A DNA stretch of 36,847 bases, taken from NCBI GenBank assembly GCA_030849075.1, contig JASAOO010003294.1:1-36847 (forward strand), written 5' to 3'. The notes beneath the pieces were generated by a model that made no database searches, was not told the DNA's origin, and was given only the letters and a program-made list of their open reading frames with translations. A program made the position numbers and the translations under genes. The DNA comes from Zelonia costaricensis. Lineage: Eukaryota > Euglenozoa > Kinetoplastea > Trypanosomatida > Trypanosomatidae. Positions 7,721 to 16,635 of this stretch are shown here, piece after piece; the first letter of the stretch is position 1; every line of letters begins with the position of its first letter.

Positions 7721-9280
7721 ATGGAGGCGTTTCGCCAGGCACGGACTACGTGCTACACCACCCTCGCCCCGTCCGTGGCGCGGACAGACGAGGAGCACGT
7801 CCTGCGTGTCTTCAACGCACCCACAAAGCGGTCCGAGAAGGACGAGTCGACGCGCAGCAGCAGCGCCAACCGCCGCGCCGGCCTTGTGAAGCGGCAGGAC
7901 CTTCCGCTGCTCAACTTCAGGCCACTCCGCTTCATTCACCGCCTGACAAGCGAGACGCTCACCGACGCGGAGGCCGAGAAGCTCGTGCACCCCATACACG
8001 CGCATATCACCCCTTTGGAGCTGCTGCTGGACGCCCTTGTAGAGAAGCTGGTCGCCTCGGTCAGCAAGGTGTCGTGGAATGAGCCGCAGGAGCGGCCTGA
8101 GTGGGAGTCGGACTTGCGCTTCTACGGGCCGTGGTGGATCGTCGTGCGCAGCACCGCCACGGCCGGTAGTCTGACGCAGGCGCCACCGTCGATCCTTGAG
8201 CGCCGCGGGAGCGACGCGTCCACGAGTGTTTCCGACGGTGCGACCGGCGTCGACGCGGCGCCGGAGGACCTCATGAAGCGGCTGCACGAGGGCAAGCCAG
8301 AGAATCAGTACCCGCCGCTGCTCGTGAGCCGCGGCGTCGTGGCAGAGAACCGCCTCATCGCGGATCTGGCGTTGCGGCTCGGCGGGGCAACGTTCAAGCT
8401 CAGCGTCTTCCACCTGAGCGGCATCTCTGTTAGCCCAGATCACATGCACGTGCTCATCTTCGACGGTTTTCGCCGGCTGTGCACGTCGGAGTACTTCCGC
8501 GCGATGACGACGGGGTCTCGCCTGTCCGCGGCCGGCGAGGATTCGACGCTGTCCACGCTGTCCTTCTCCTGTTGCCAAATGCGCACCGCCACGCTGCTCG
8601 TGCTGCTCGCCGGTGTGGCGTACCTCGGCACGCATCATCTGTGCCACGTGCACACCCTTGACCTTTCCTACAACGAGTTGACCAGGTCGTCGCTGTGGTG
8701 CCTGGCCCAGGTGCTGCGGTTTGCGCATGTCCGCCGCCTCAGTCTGCGCGGCAACCCGCTCACCAGCAGCGACGCGGCCCCGCTGCGCGACCTCCTGCTT
8801 GACGGCTGCGACCGCGAGCTGGAGGAGCTCGATCTGAGCTACACCGCCCTCTCGCCGACGCAGGCGAACGCGCTGATCGACTGCTTGCCGCTGATGTCGC
8901 GGCTGCGCGTCCTGCTGCTCGAGGAGGTCGAAATCCCGCAGTCGAAGTGGCCAGCGTTTGCGCGGGCGGTGGAGAAGATGAATCTGTGGCATGTGCGGCT
9001 CTTTTCCGGCGCTCCGTCGTCGATAATGGCGACCTACGCCCGCGCTATTGAAGAGATCTGCGAGAGAAACCACCAAAAGGCGATGTACGGCAGTCGTGAC
9101 GGCTGCCTCGGAGGAGCCGGGTCAAACTTCTTCGGCATGAATAACTCGAGCTTCTTTGAGGCATTTTTTGCGTTGTCGCGCCTGCGCGGTGTCACTGCGG
9201 GCGGCCAAACGGCAACGGCCTTGCCCAGCGGGTACAGCGTCTTCACCACCAACGACCCGAGCTTGCGGCCGCGAGCGTGA
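7721..9280 (+). CDS. Leucine-rich repeat protein
   Basis: A 519-residue protein. The N-terminal 270 residues are not recognised and include a Ser/Asp-rich linker near 155-185. Residues about 308-400 contain ribonuclease-inhibitor-like leucine-rich repeats: THTLDLSYNEL-type units (HTLDLSYN at 311-318, RRLSLRGN at 338-345, EELDLSYT at 368-375, RVLLLEE at 396-402). Such repeats form curved protein-binding surfaces, and trypanosomatids encode many cytosolic or flagellar examples of unknown role. The segment after 445 (ICERNHQKAM, then FFGMNNSSFFEAFF) is outside the repeats. There is no signal peptide or membrane helix, so it is not a secreted PSA-type LRR protein. The start is the first ATG after the AG at 7630. 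Fold fairly certain, function unknown. Confidence 0.85.
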   Translation: MEAFRQARTTCYTTLAPSVARTDEEHVLRVFNAPTKRSEKDESTRSSSANRRAGLVKRQDLPLLNFRPLRFIHRLTSETLTDAEAEKLVHPIHAHITPLELLLDALVEKLVASVSKVSWNEPQERPEWESDLRFYGPWWIVVRSTATAGSLTQAPPSILERRGSDASTSVSDGATGVDAAPEDLMKRLHEGKPENQYPPLLVSRGVVAENRLIADLALRLGGATFKLSVFHLSGISVSPDHMHVLIFDGFRRLCTSEYFRAMTTGSRLSAAGEDSTLSTLSFSCCQMRTATLLVLLAGVAYLGTHHLCHVHTLDLSYNELTRSSLWCLAQVLRFAHVRRLSLRGNPLTSSDAAPLRDLLLDGCDRELEELDLSYTALSPTQANALIDCLPLMSRLRVLLLEEVEIPQSKWPAFARAVEKMNLWHVRLFSGAPSSIMATYARAIEEICERNHQKAMYGSRDGCLGGAGSNFFGMNNSSFFEAFFALSRLRGVTAGGQTATALPSGYSVFTTNDPSLRPRA

Positions 9281-10025
9281 GATGAGCTGGCGATCTTGGA
9301 GAAGTCGTACGGCGGCGTGTCCTCAACTTCCCCCCCCCCCTCCCTTCCTCTGCAGTTTCGATACTAGCTGACGTTCCCTTTTGTTATCTTTTCTTTAGTG
9401 CTTTGCTCTTGATATCACGCCACCGCTGCTGACAGCCGTCACTTGAAGACACCGGACTCGATGTACCATTTAGAAGGCCCCTGCGACCTGCATTTTTTGA
9501 GGGACGTGGTCCTGGGGCCCCCCCCTCCCACCACCACCTTCTTTTTCCTTCGTCTATCACTACTTTGAGCGTCTGTGCACCTCAATCCGTGTAGTCGGTT
9601 GTCGTTTTTTCTGTGTACCCCCGCTTCCCCCCCCCCCCACCCACCGTACTGCCCCACCTCTTGTCCGTGTGTGCATGTGTGCGTGCGTGTGGTGTGTGTT
9701 CGCCGCAGTCCCTGTACAGCGGTCACAGCGCTTTTTTTCTTCCCGCAGTGCACTCGTTGCTTTTCCTCCTTCTCCCTGAAGCTGCTCTGCGTTCCGAGCG
9801 CTTCGCCACTCGCCTCTTGCGCCAAAAAAAGCGAGTCGATGGATATCGGTGCGCCTCCGGCAGCCTTGCGTCTCTGTGCGGGTCTCTACTGTACCCGTAC
9901 CGTGCGGATGACAGTCGTGATCGAAGAGGAACAGCCTGACTCGACAAGCAGCGTACATCAAAGCCGTTGTGCTGTTCCCTACCCATGACCCCACTCACTG
10001 TTTCTCTGTGACTCAACACTTGTTG

Positions 10026-10047
10026 ACACACACACACACACACACAC
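10026..10047. repeat. (AC)11 microsatellite
   Basis: Eleven perfect AC units in the spacer upstream of the small LYR-like gene. Confidence 0.95.
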
Positions 10048-10087
10048 GTCAGCTGCAAGTCAAACACAAAAACGTGCAGTTGTACAG

Positions 10088-10141
10088 TCACCCTCTTTCC
10101 TGCCCCACTTCTTACCGCCCCCCCCTCCCCTTCCACTACAG
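10088..10141 (+). promoter_or_regulatory. Candidate spliced-leader acceptor
   Basis: A long C/T tract ends in AG at 10140-10141, only 22 bases before the ATG at 10164. This supports that start over the longer upstream frame. Confidence 0.6.
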
Positions 10142-10163
10142 GGCCCCAGCCCTTCCCTGTGCC

Positions 10164-10628
10164 ATGTTCCGCTTCGTTCCGTGGCGGCTGGGGACCGCCG
10201 CGCGCGCTGGAGGCGCCGGCGTCGCGGCAAGTGGAGCCAGCGGCTCCGGGCAGCAGATGAACTCGCAGCAGCGCGTGCTAGAGATCAACTCGCCTCTGTC
10301 GCTGCTCCGCATGTGCTACCGCAGCATCGACATTACCGTCAAGTCCCGCCATGCCCGCACCTTTCTGAAGAAGCGCCTTGTGGAGCAGTGGGCGGAGAAG
10401 AGCAAGGAGACGAATCCGGAGAAGCAGCGCTTCTACATGGACCTCGCCGGCTCGTTTCTCCAAGCCCTCCACACCGAGCGCAGCCCGAAGCCCGGTAAGG
10501 CCGTCACCTTTCAGCTTTCAAGGCAGCTTGCGTACGAGCAGAAGCTAGCAGAGCGGGAGAAGACTGCCGGCACGCGCCGTGTGCGTCGCATGCCGAAGGA
10601 AACGAAGTCGCAAGACCACTCGTCCTAG
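10164..10628 (+). CDS. Small, probably mitochondrial protein with LYR-like helical region
   Basis: A 154-residue basic protein. The first 30 residues (MFRFVPWRLG, then Ala/Gly/Arg/Ser with no acidic residue) resemble a mitochondrial presequence. Residues about 43-101 fit the outline of a LYR-motif (LYRM, Complex1_LYR) protein: LLRMCYR in the position of the L-Y-R helix, a middle helix with FLKKRLVEQW, then NPEKQRF and a last helix ending FLQAL. LYRM proteins bind acyl carrier protein and assist respiratory complex, Fe-S or mitoribosome assembly. The classic tripeptide is changed to CYR, so the family call is tentative. The C-terminal 40 residues are Lys/Arg-rich. It could instead be a small mitoribosomal protein. 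A reading frame extends upstream to 9969, but the splice-acceptor-like AG at 10141 favours this start. Confidence 0.75.
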   Translation: MFRFVPWRLGTAARAGGAGVAASGASGSGQQMNSQQRVLEINSPLSLLRMCYRSIDITVKSRHARTFLKKRLVEQWAEKSKETNPEKQRFYMDLAGSFLQALHTERSPKPGKAVTFQLSRQLAYEQKLAEREKTAGTRRVRRMPKETKSQDHSS

Positions 10629-11387
10629 GGAGCACAGCTTTCGTGCTCTCCCGGCCTGTGCCCTGCCGTCTCGTCTGTGCGTTTGCGTGCGTGGTTGCGC
10701 CTCCGTTGCGTGCGGATGTGTTTGCATCTTCACATGTGGCTCAAACTGTCACCGAAAGCAACAACAAAAGGAAAAGAACTCTCTGCGGCAAACTGCAGTC
10801 CCTTGCGCCACAGGTGTGAACAGGTTTTTTTTTCCCTTCTGTGCGCCTCGCTGCTGCCTCTGGCCGCTTTGCCCCACGTGACGCCCCCGAAAGGCCACTT
10901 CCCCCCCCCCTACCCCCCTCTTCCCGCATCACGTCTCTCCACTCGACCGCCTCCCGCCACCCTCCTCGCTCGCTCCCCGACTCTCTTTCAACGCCTCTCC
11001 GTCAGCCCGAGAAACCGCTCAACCGCGAAGTGCATCGACACACGAAAGAAACACAATACGCGAACGGAGCACAAACGCGCCACTCGCTCCGCATCCCTCA
11101 CGCCTTTGGCCGTATCCGGCGTGTGTCGGGCCCCTCCGTTGTGTCGCACCTTGCGTCCCGCCTACTCGCTCTTCAACGCTGTCCACGTAGAGCCACACGC
11201 CCACGCTCACCCACACAGACACACAAACACAAACGCACACCAAGACTCGCCGCCTCCCTCCCCCTATCGGCGCCCACAGTCCAGACACAGACATACGGTG
11301 TCTTGCCCCCAACGTCAAGACTACGGAAGTCAACACCCCCTCCCTAGCCCTTTCCGCGGTCCAGGTGCTTTCCCCGCCTCCGCCATC
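10629..11387 (+). other. Intergenic spacer
   Basis: Pyrimidine-rich spacer with T and C tracts at about 10825-10840 and 10901-10930 and CA-rich DNA near 11205-11240. The P450 frame is open through most of it, but the translation upstream of 11388 is low complexity and not family-like. Confidence 0.75.
10940..11005 (+). promoter_or_regulatory. Candidate spliced-leader acceptor for the P450 gene
   Basis: An extended C/T tract ends in AG at 11004-11005, predicting a 5' UTR of about 383 bases. Other AGs lie closer to the ATG, so the choice is uncertain. Confidence 0.35.
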
Positions 11388-13007
11388 ATGCAGCTCTCTG
11401 CGTCTCGTGTGTCGCCGCTCAAGGCGGTGGCCACGATGGCTGCCGTCGGCTTCCTCGCGTACGCCACCACCCGGACCCTGCAGGCCGTCTTCGCGGCACC
11501 GCCGAACCTGCCGCAGCCGCCGATCCCGCACAACCCCGAGGACGGTCCGGTCTGGAGCGTGGTCAAGCGCGTCCTGTACCGTCACTTCTACGTGGTGCGC
11601 AAGGGCGACCCGCTCAAGACGCTGCAGCGCTGGTGCACCGACTTCGACTACAAGCCCTTCATGATGAAGATCTTTTTCCGGCCGCACATCGTGCTGTCCA
11701 GCCCGGGCGACATCGAGCACGTGCTCCTGCGCGCCGACACCAAGTTTCACAAGGACTCCGGCTACGACATTGTCCGCATCGTCGTCGGCCGCGTTGGCCT
11801 CGTTGCGATTGGCAACAAGGAGGAGCACGCGATGCACCGCCGCATCCTCATGCCCATCTTCAGCTCGCAGAACATCCGCGGCATGGCGAACGAGGTGATC
11901 CGCATGCACGCGCTGCGCATGATGGGTGGCCTCTTCGACCTCATCCAGTGCGGCGGCGAGAAGGACGCCGTCGTGGACCTCAGCGACCACATCTTCCGCA
12001 TGGCGCTCTCCGCGATGGGCGAGGCGGCCTTTCGCGCGTCCCGCAACGAGTCGCTGCGCGTGCGCAAGCACTTCGACGTCATGATGAAGATGTCCCGCAT
12101 GAACTACTTCTGCCCGTACATCAAGTCTGCCGCGCAGCGCAACGCACGCAAAGTGCTCAAGGAGATCAGCGCGGAGTTGCTCGACAAGAACATGAAGATG
12201 AGCCAGATCGGCACGCGCCGCTGCATCATGGACGCGCTGATCGATGAGCTCTACGTGCACTTCAGCATGGAGGACGTGCTCGACCACCTCGTCACCTTTC
12301 TTTTCGCCGGCCATGACACCACGAGCCACACGATGGAGTTCCTCTTCGCGCTGCTCGGCGCGAACCCGGAGGTGCAGGACCGCCTGCACGAGGCGCTGGA
12401 GGACCTGATGCCGTCCATCTGCACGTGTCCGACGGTGGAGGAGCTGATGGAGTGCGACTACCTCGTGGCGGTCGTGAAGGAGGGGCTGCGCATGTACCCG
12501 GCGGCGCCGATCATCTACCGCGACGCCGCCGAGGACGTCTACCTGCCCTCGTCCGGCGTCGTCATCCCAAAGGGTGTCACGGCGGTCATCACGCTCTTCT
12601 CACTGCAGCGCAACACGCACGTGTACGGCGACGACGTGGATGTCTTCCGGCCGGAGCGGTGGCTCGGCGAGGAGGGGGAGGCGCTGCACAAGCGCTGCGG
12701 CCGCTGCGGCTACATTCCGTTCAGCTGCGGCAAGCGGAGCTGCATCGGGCAGGAGTTCGGCTACCTTGAGCTGCTCATCGTCACCGCGACGCTTGGACGC
12801 CACGTCAAGATGGAGCTCCTCGGCGACTTTCCCGAGGCACGCTACAACATCACCATGGTGATGAGCCACCCCGTGTCGATGCGCATCCGCGCCCGCGACG
12901 GCATTTCCGTCAACCAGGTGTACGAGCGCATTTCAAAGGTGCTCGACCTCAACGACGAGGACGCCGCAGCCAGCGAGGCCAAGGCAGAGACGACGGTGCA
13001 CGGGTGA
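11388..13007 (+). CDS. CYP5122A1: Cytochrome P450 (CYP5122A1-like)
   Basis: A 539-residue P450 with all diagnostic motifs: N-terminal hydrophobic anchor (about 12-36) followed by a Pro-rich hinge (39-49), I-helix oxygen-activation motif AGHDTT (307-312), K-helix E-x-x-R (E365-R368), PERW (422-425) and the haem loop F-x-x-G-x-R-x-C-x-G (F445 to G454) with Cys452 as proximal haem ligand. Overall it resembles the CYP4/CYP3 clan in the I- and K-helix regions. Leishmania has very few P450s; this one looks like the ortholog of CYP5122A1, which I recall as essential and linked to C4 demethylation of sterol intermediates and azole sensitivity. That name and function rest on memory, not on an alignment. 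The N-terminal helix would place it in the ER, or possibly the mitochondrion. All motifs are intact. The C-terminal 30 residues are acidic and Ala-rich. Confidence 0.93.
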   Translation: MQLSASRVSPLKAVATMAAVGFLAYATTRTLQAVFAAPPNLPQPPIPHNPEDGPVWSVVKRVLYRHFYVVRKGDPLKTLQRWCTDFDYKPFMMKIFFRPHIVLSSPGDIEHVLLRADTKFHKDSGYDIVRIVVGRVGLVAIGNKEEHAMHRRILMPIFSSQNIRGMANEVIRMHALRMMGGLFDLIQCGGEKDAVVDLSDHIFRMALSAMGEAAFRASRNESLRVRKHFDVMMKMSRMNYFCPYIKSAAQRNARKVLKEISAELLDKNMKMSQIGTRRCIMDALIDELYVHFSMEDVLDHLVTFLFAGHDTTSHTMEFLFALLGANPEVQDRLHEALEDLMPSICTCPTVEELMECDYLVAVVKEGLRMYPAAPIIYRDAAEDVYLPSSGVVIPKGVTAVITLFSLQRNTHVYGDDVDVFRPERWLGEEGEALHKRCGRCGYIPFSCGKRSCIGQEFGYLELLIVTATLGRHVKMELLGDFPEARYNITMVMSHPVSMRIRARDGISVNQVYERISKVLDLNDEDAAASEAKAETTVHG

Positions 13008-15228
13008 GCGCGAGAGGAGTGGCGCAACGTCTCTCCGCTGCGCACCCCCACGCCCCCGTCCTCGTCCTTCATAGTTTTGTGAGTCGCCGCCTCCGTGTGG
13101 AGTGTTGGTGCTGTTGTTCTTCGCTTTTTTTTTTCTTTCCTGCTTCGATGTTTGTTTCGCCGTGCTCTCCTCTTCTTGTTTTCTTCTGCGCCCTTATGGT
13201 TGCACACGCCTTCGTGGACCTCGGCGCCGGTGCTGTCGCGCTGGCCAACGACCTGCGCGCAGGGAAGCAACGCGCAGACTCCTGGCAACCTCCTTCGCCT
13301 CTTTTTTTCTTGGTTTGCTGGGCTGCAGCTTCCCTCGAACTTCACTGCGCGGCCACGCGGCACACGCGCCGACTTCACAACGTGCACCTCCCCCCCCCCC
13401 CCTCTCCTCCCCCTTGGGGTTTCACCACCCCCTTCCTTTTTCTTCCTCCACTTGTGTACATGTTCGGGTTTGTTTGTATTGTTCTGCTCCTGTGCTTGGA
13501 CGGTGCTCTGCGCCACTCCACCTCGCTACTTTTTTGGTGAGGACCGACGGGGAAGACGTACGTGGTGCGTTGCACACACACACACACAAACTCCTGACTG
13601 CTCCCCCGTGCGAGCAGGTGCGCCGTCCAGGTCGATGTGCATTGGTGGCCTCCTCTGTGACTACTCCCTCCCTCTCCACTTTTCTGGTTCCCCTCTTGTT
13701 CCTCGCGTGGCAGCACCCGTGCCGGGGGGAGGGGGGTCTGCTGCCGAGCCGTGACCTGCCATCTGGCATAGACGTGCCGGTACTTTTATCAGTTGCACCA
13801 GTCCGCACACGCCTCCTCTCGACGCCTCCCTCCCCCTCCCTTCCATCGTTCCCTTCACGGACTAATCCTCTTCATATGCCTTCAAGGGATGGGGCAAAGG
13901 TGCGCGCCGCTCAGCTCCACCTTCGCTCACCCGCCTCCATCTATCTTCTGTCCTTTTTCGTGTGCATTGCCTCTGATGCATGTGCCTAGCTTCTCCTTGC
14001 CCTCCCACGCGTGCGGAAGTGCACTGATGTGTGCGTGTGAGCGCCAGTGAGCAGGGCGCGAGTTACGACTCCTCGAGTCGCGGTGCACGTTCGATGCCGC
14101 CGGCGCCCAGACCGCCTCACCGCTGTTCTTGGTCATGGACGTGGTGGTGGGGCCATGAGACGTGACGCCGCCTTCTTGTTCTTTCAAGAGTTGTGGCTCC
14201 CTTCACTGCGGCTTGGATTGTTTTTTTTGTTGTTTTTCGTTTTTTCGCATGTGCACTGAATTCTCGATTTTCTCTCTCTCGCTTGCTTCTTTCGCCGCCG
14301 GCGGGGGGGGGTGTTTTGCTTGCGCATCAGCCCTCTCTGTGTGCCACACTCAGCCGCTGCCCTCTCACGGGGCTGTTGCGCGCTCAAGCACTCGTTGGTG
14401 TGCTGCTTCGCCTCTCTCTCTTGCGCTCTCTTCCATGCTTGGTCCCTGTTATTCTCTTCTACCGGTTACGCCCTCTCTCTCTGCCCTTCTCTTCCACTAG
14501 TTTGGTGTGTCTACCTCCCCACCCTTTACAATCGTCACTCTCTCCCTCTTCCGGTGCTCCTTCTCTTCCAGTGAGCGCCGTCGCTCTTTTGTGAATGTGT
14601 GTATGTGTGTGTCTGCGTGTTTCTGCAGGGCTGTGTTGCTCCCCCTTTCGCGTGTACGGTTCCCTCTACCCCCCCCCTCCCTTTCACTGGCAAGGGGCTC
14701 CGTTCATAGTTTCTCTGCACCTCGCCGCCTTGCCGTTTTCGTCCTCTGTGCGCACGATCTGGGCTCCCACAGCGCCCACGTCCGCGTGCGTGTGCGCTCC
14801 TTTTCCATTGAACGATTCGACAGGCATCTGCCCTCCCCCCCCCTCCCGCGCCCTCCACATCGCCCTCCCGCTCTCTCTTTATATGTGCTGCTCTCGCTCT
14901 CGTGAGTCTGTACGGCCTTAGCGAGTCTCCCATCCTCTTTCCCTGCTTCCCCCCACCCCTACGTCCTTCCCCTTGCTTGGCCTCGTGTGACAGAGTTCGA
15001 CACCCCTTCGATGTGGCAAGACGAGTCCACTCTGCCTCCCCCTTCCTCTCCTCCCTTCCGCTCATGGCGCGCTTGGTTGGCCTGCCCTTTTGTTCTGTTT
15101 TTGTTGTTCTTGAAGGGGTGCCAGCGGCAACGGCCACGGCATGTGCGCCGGCACCGCGTTGAGTGTGAACGTGGACTCACCTGCACGACTCAAGACGTGG
15201 GTGCGCGTTTGCGAGAGGGTCATTCGCT

Positions 15229-15250
15229 TGTGTGTGTGTGTGTGTGTGTG
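15229..15250. repeat. (TG)11 microsatellite
   Basis: Eleven perfect TG units in the long spacer downstream of the P450 gene. Confidence 0.95.
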
Positions 15251-15585
15251 TCTTCGTCGCGTCTGCTGTCTTGCTCTTGCTCGAAGTTCCTTTTTTGCCT
15301 ATTCGACGTCGCGTTCAACTTCGCCGTTCACCTCTCACCTCCCACCCCTCCCCCTTTCTTTCTACCTCCTTCTGCCAGCGCTTATGTGTACACGACGTGT
15401 TGAAGTCGCAGTGTGCCTGATGAGAACTCGGGGTACTGCTTGTCAGTGGTCGCGTTGCCAGAGCGGGAGAGACGCTTCATTTTTTCTTTTTTGGTTCGTC
15501 GTTTTCGCCGTTGTCGTCGTTAGCCGGCGCACTGTCCGTACATGGTGTGGAGTCCTTTGGTTGTGCGCACATATCTGACTTTGTT

Positions 15586-15601
15586 TGTGTGTGTGTGTGT
15601 G
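15586..15601. repeat. (TG)8 microsatellite
   Basis: Eight perfect TG units in the same spacer. Confidence 0.9.
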
Positions 15602-16530
15602 TATCTGCTTTCATGGTCCCTCGGCCAACCGCATTCCCTCCCAGCATGTTGATCTCTGGAAACGGCTCTTCTTGGATGCTGTGCCACGCGTGCCACCGGA
15701 GAGGTGCGCGGTGCACGTACCTCCTGCCTCCCCCCCCCCCTCCCAGCCACTTCACATACCCGTGGTGCGCCTTTGTATCCCTCGCTCGCAGCGCACCTTC
15801 TTTTTTTCTTCTTTCCTCCATTGTGCCGTCCTCTTCATCAGCTTTGATATGCCCTTTGTGAGTGCACCGCGGTGAGCTGGCGTGTGCTGCGTACTTCCTC
15901 GGCATGTGCGCCAATCCAAGGCTGGTGTGTGCAGGGGCAGGTGTTTGGTCGACGTCATCGTCGCCTCCGCGGGCTGTTTCTGGCATGAGAGCGCTTTAGC
16001 GGCAGCGCACGCAACGAACCCGCCGGTACCTGCTCATCACGTCGCGCTCGTGCGGAAGCGCGTGAGAGTACGGCCATCAAAAGCAGCAAGGAAAAAAATT
16101 CCAGCAATCGAGACACGGCGACCGTGCGTGTTTGCCCTTTCCGTGGCGGCGCAAGAACCCATCCCCGTATCACTGGCGTGCGTACCTGTGGGCACTTCAA
16201 CCTCCCCCCCCCCCCCACCCCTCACCTCCTCACCTCAAAAAAGAAAGAAGTATAGCGTGGACTTCATTAACCGGCTGTTGCGCACGAGTCTGACCACCCC
16301 GTGCTCAGCGTACGTGTGAAAAAAAAAAAAACGCACGTGCTGCAGTTTGCTGCTCTGCGGTGCACTCTACACTCATCTCCGTGTGCCTGTGCCACTTGCT
16401 TGACGAGGCATCAACGTCGCCTCCTCCCAGCCTTACCCCTGCCCTCTCGTTCTTCCTGACTCGCTGCCACGCTCGCGGCTCAAGGCACACATACAAACGC
16501 ACACGCACAGGAGTACAGCGGTCCCGCACC

Positions 16531-16567
16531 CACCCCTTTCCTCCCTCCTCGCACGATCACATCATAG
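16531..16567 (+). promoter_or_regulatory. Candidate spliced-leader acceptor
   Basis: A C/T tract (16531-16550) is followed by an AG at 16566-16567, 69 bases before the ATG at 16636. Another tract lies at 16427-16460. Confidence 0.4.
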
Positions 16568-16635
16568 CGGAGCGTGAACCACAAGCACGCTTTTCGCACG
16601 ACTTGTTTCTCTCGCAAGACGGACGGTGCAACGCG

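Larger units (their letters stand above)
9281..10163 (+). other. Intergenic spacer
   Basis: Pyrimidine-rich with C runs near 9328-9340, 9519-9530 and 9628-9640, GT-rich DNA near 9665-9700, and an (AC)11 microsatellite at 10026-10047. Open frames here are low complexity and I do not call a gene. Confidence 0.75.
13008..16635 (+). other. 3.6 kb gene-free, pyrimidine-rich region
   Basis: I find no credible coding gene on either strand. The + strand is rich in T and C with homopolymers (C runs near 13389-13401, 15731-15741 and 16204-16217) and TG repeats at 15229-15250 and 15586-15601. The many open frames translate to Ser/Leu/Pro/Phe/Cys-rich low complexity. A run of 14 A at 16319-16332 is exceptional. 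I looked for tRNA B-boxes and C/D box pairs and found none that fold. The region is probably a long 3' UTR of the P450 mRNA plus the 5' UTR of the next gene. Confidence 0.7.

Noticed and set aside
7367..9076. 569-residue open frame on the minus strand opposite the LRR gene
   Set aside because: A shadow of the GC-rich LRR gene in an opposite frame. The product is Arg/Gln/His-rich without domains, and the + frame encodes clear leucine-rich repeats.
11019..12389. 456-residue open frame on the minus strand opposite the P450 gene
   Set aside because: An antisense shadow. The translation is a His/Val/Arg-rich periodic composition, while the + strand encodes a P450 with all motifs.
13004..13989. 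Overlapping open frames after the P450 gene
   Set aside because: Phe/Cys/Leu/Ser-rich translations of T/C-rich DNA in several frames at once, typical of non-coding spacer here.
14990..15015. tRNA-like B-box (GTTCGACAC)
   Set aside because: The flanking bases do not form a T-arm stem and no A-box or acceptor stem is found at a suitable distance.
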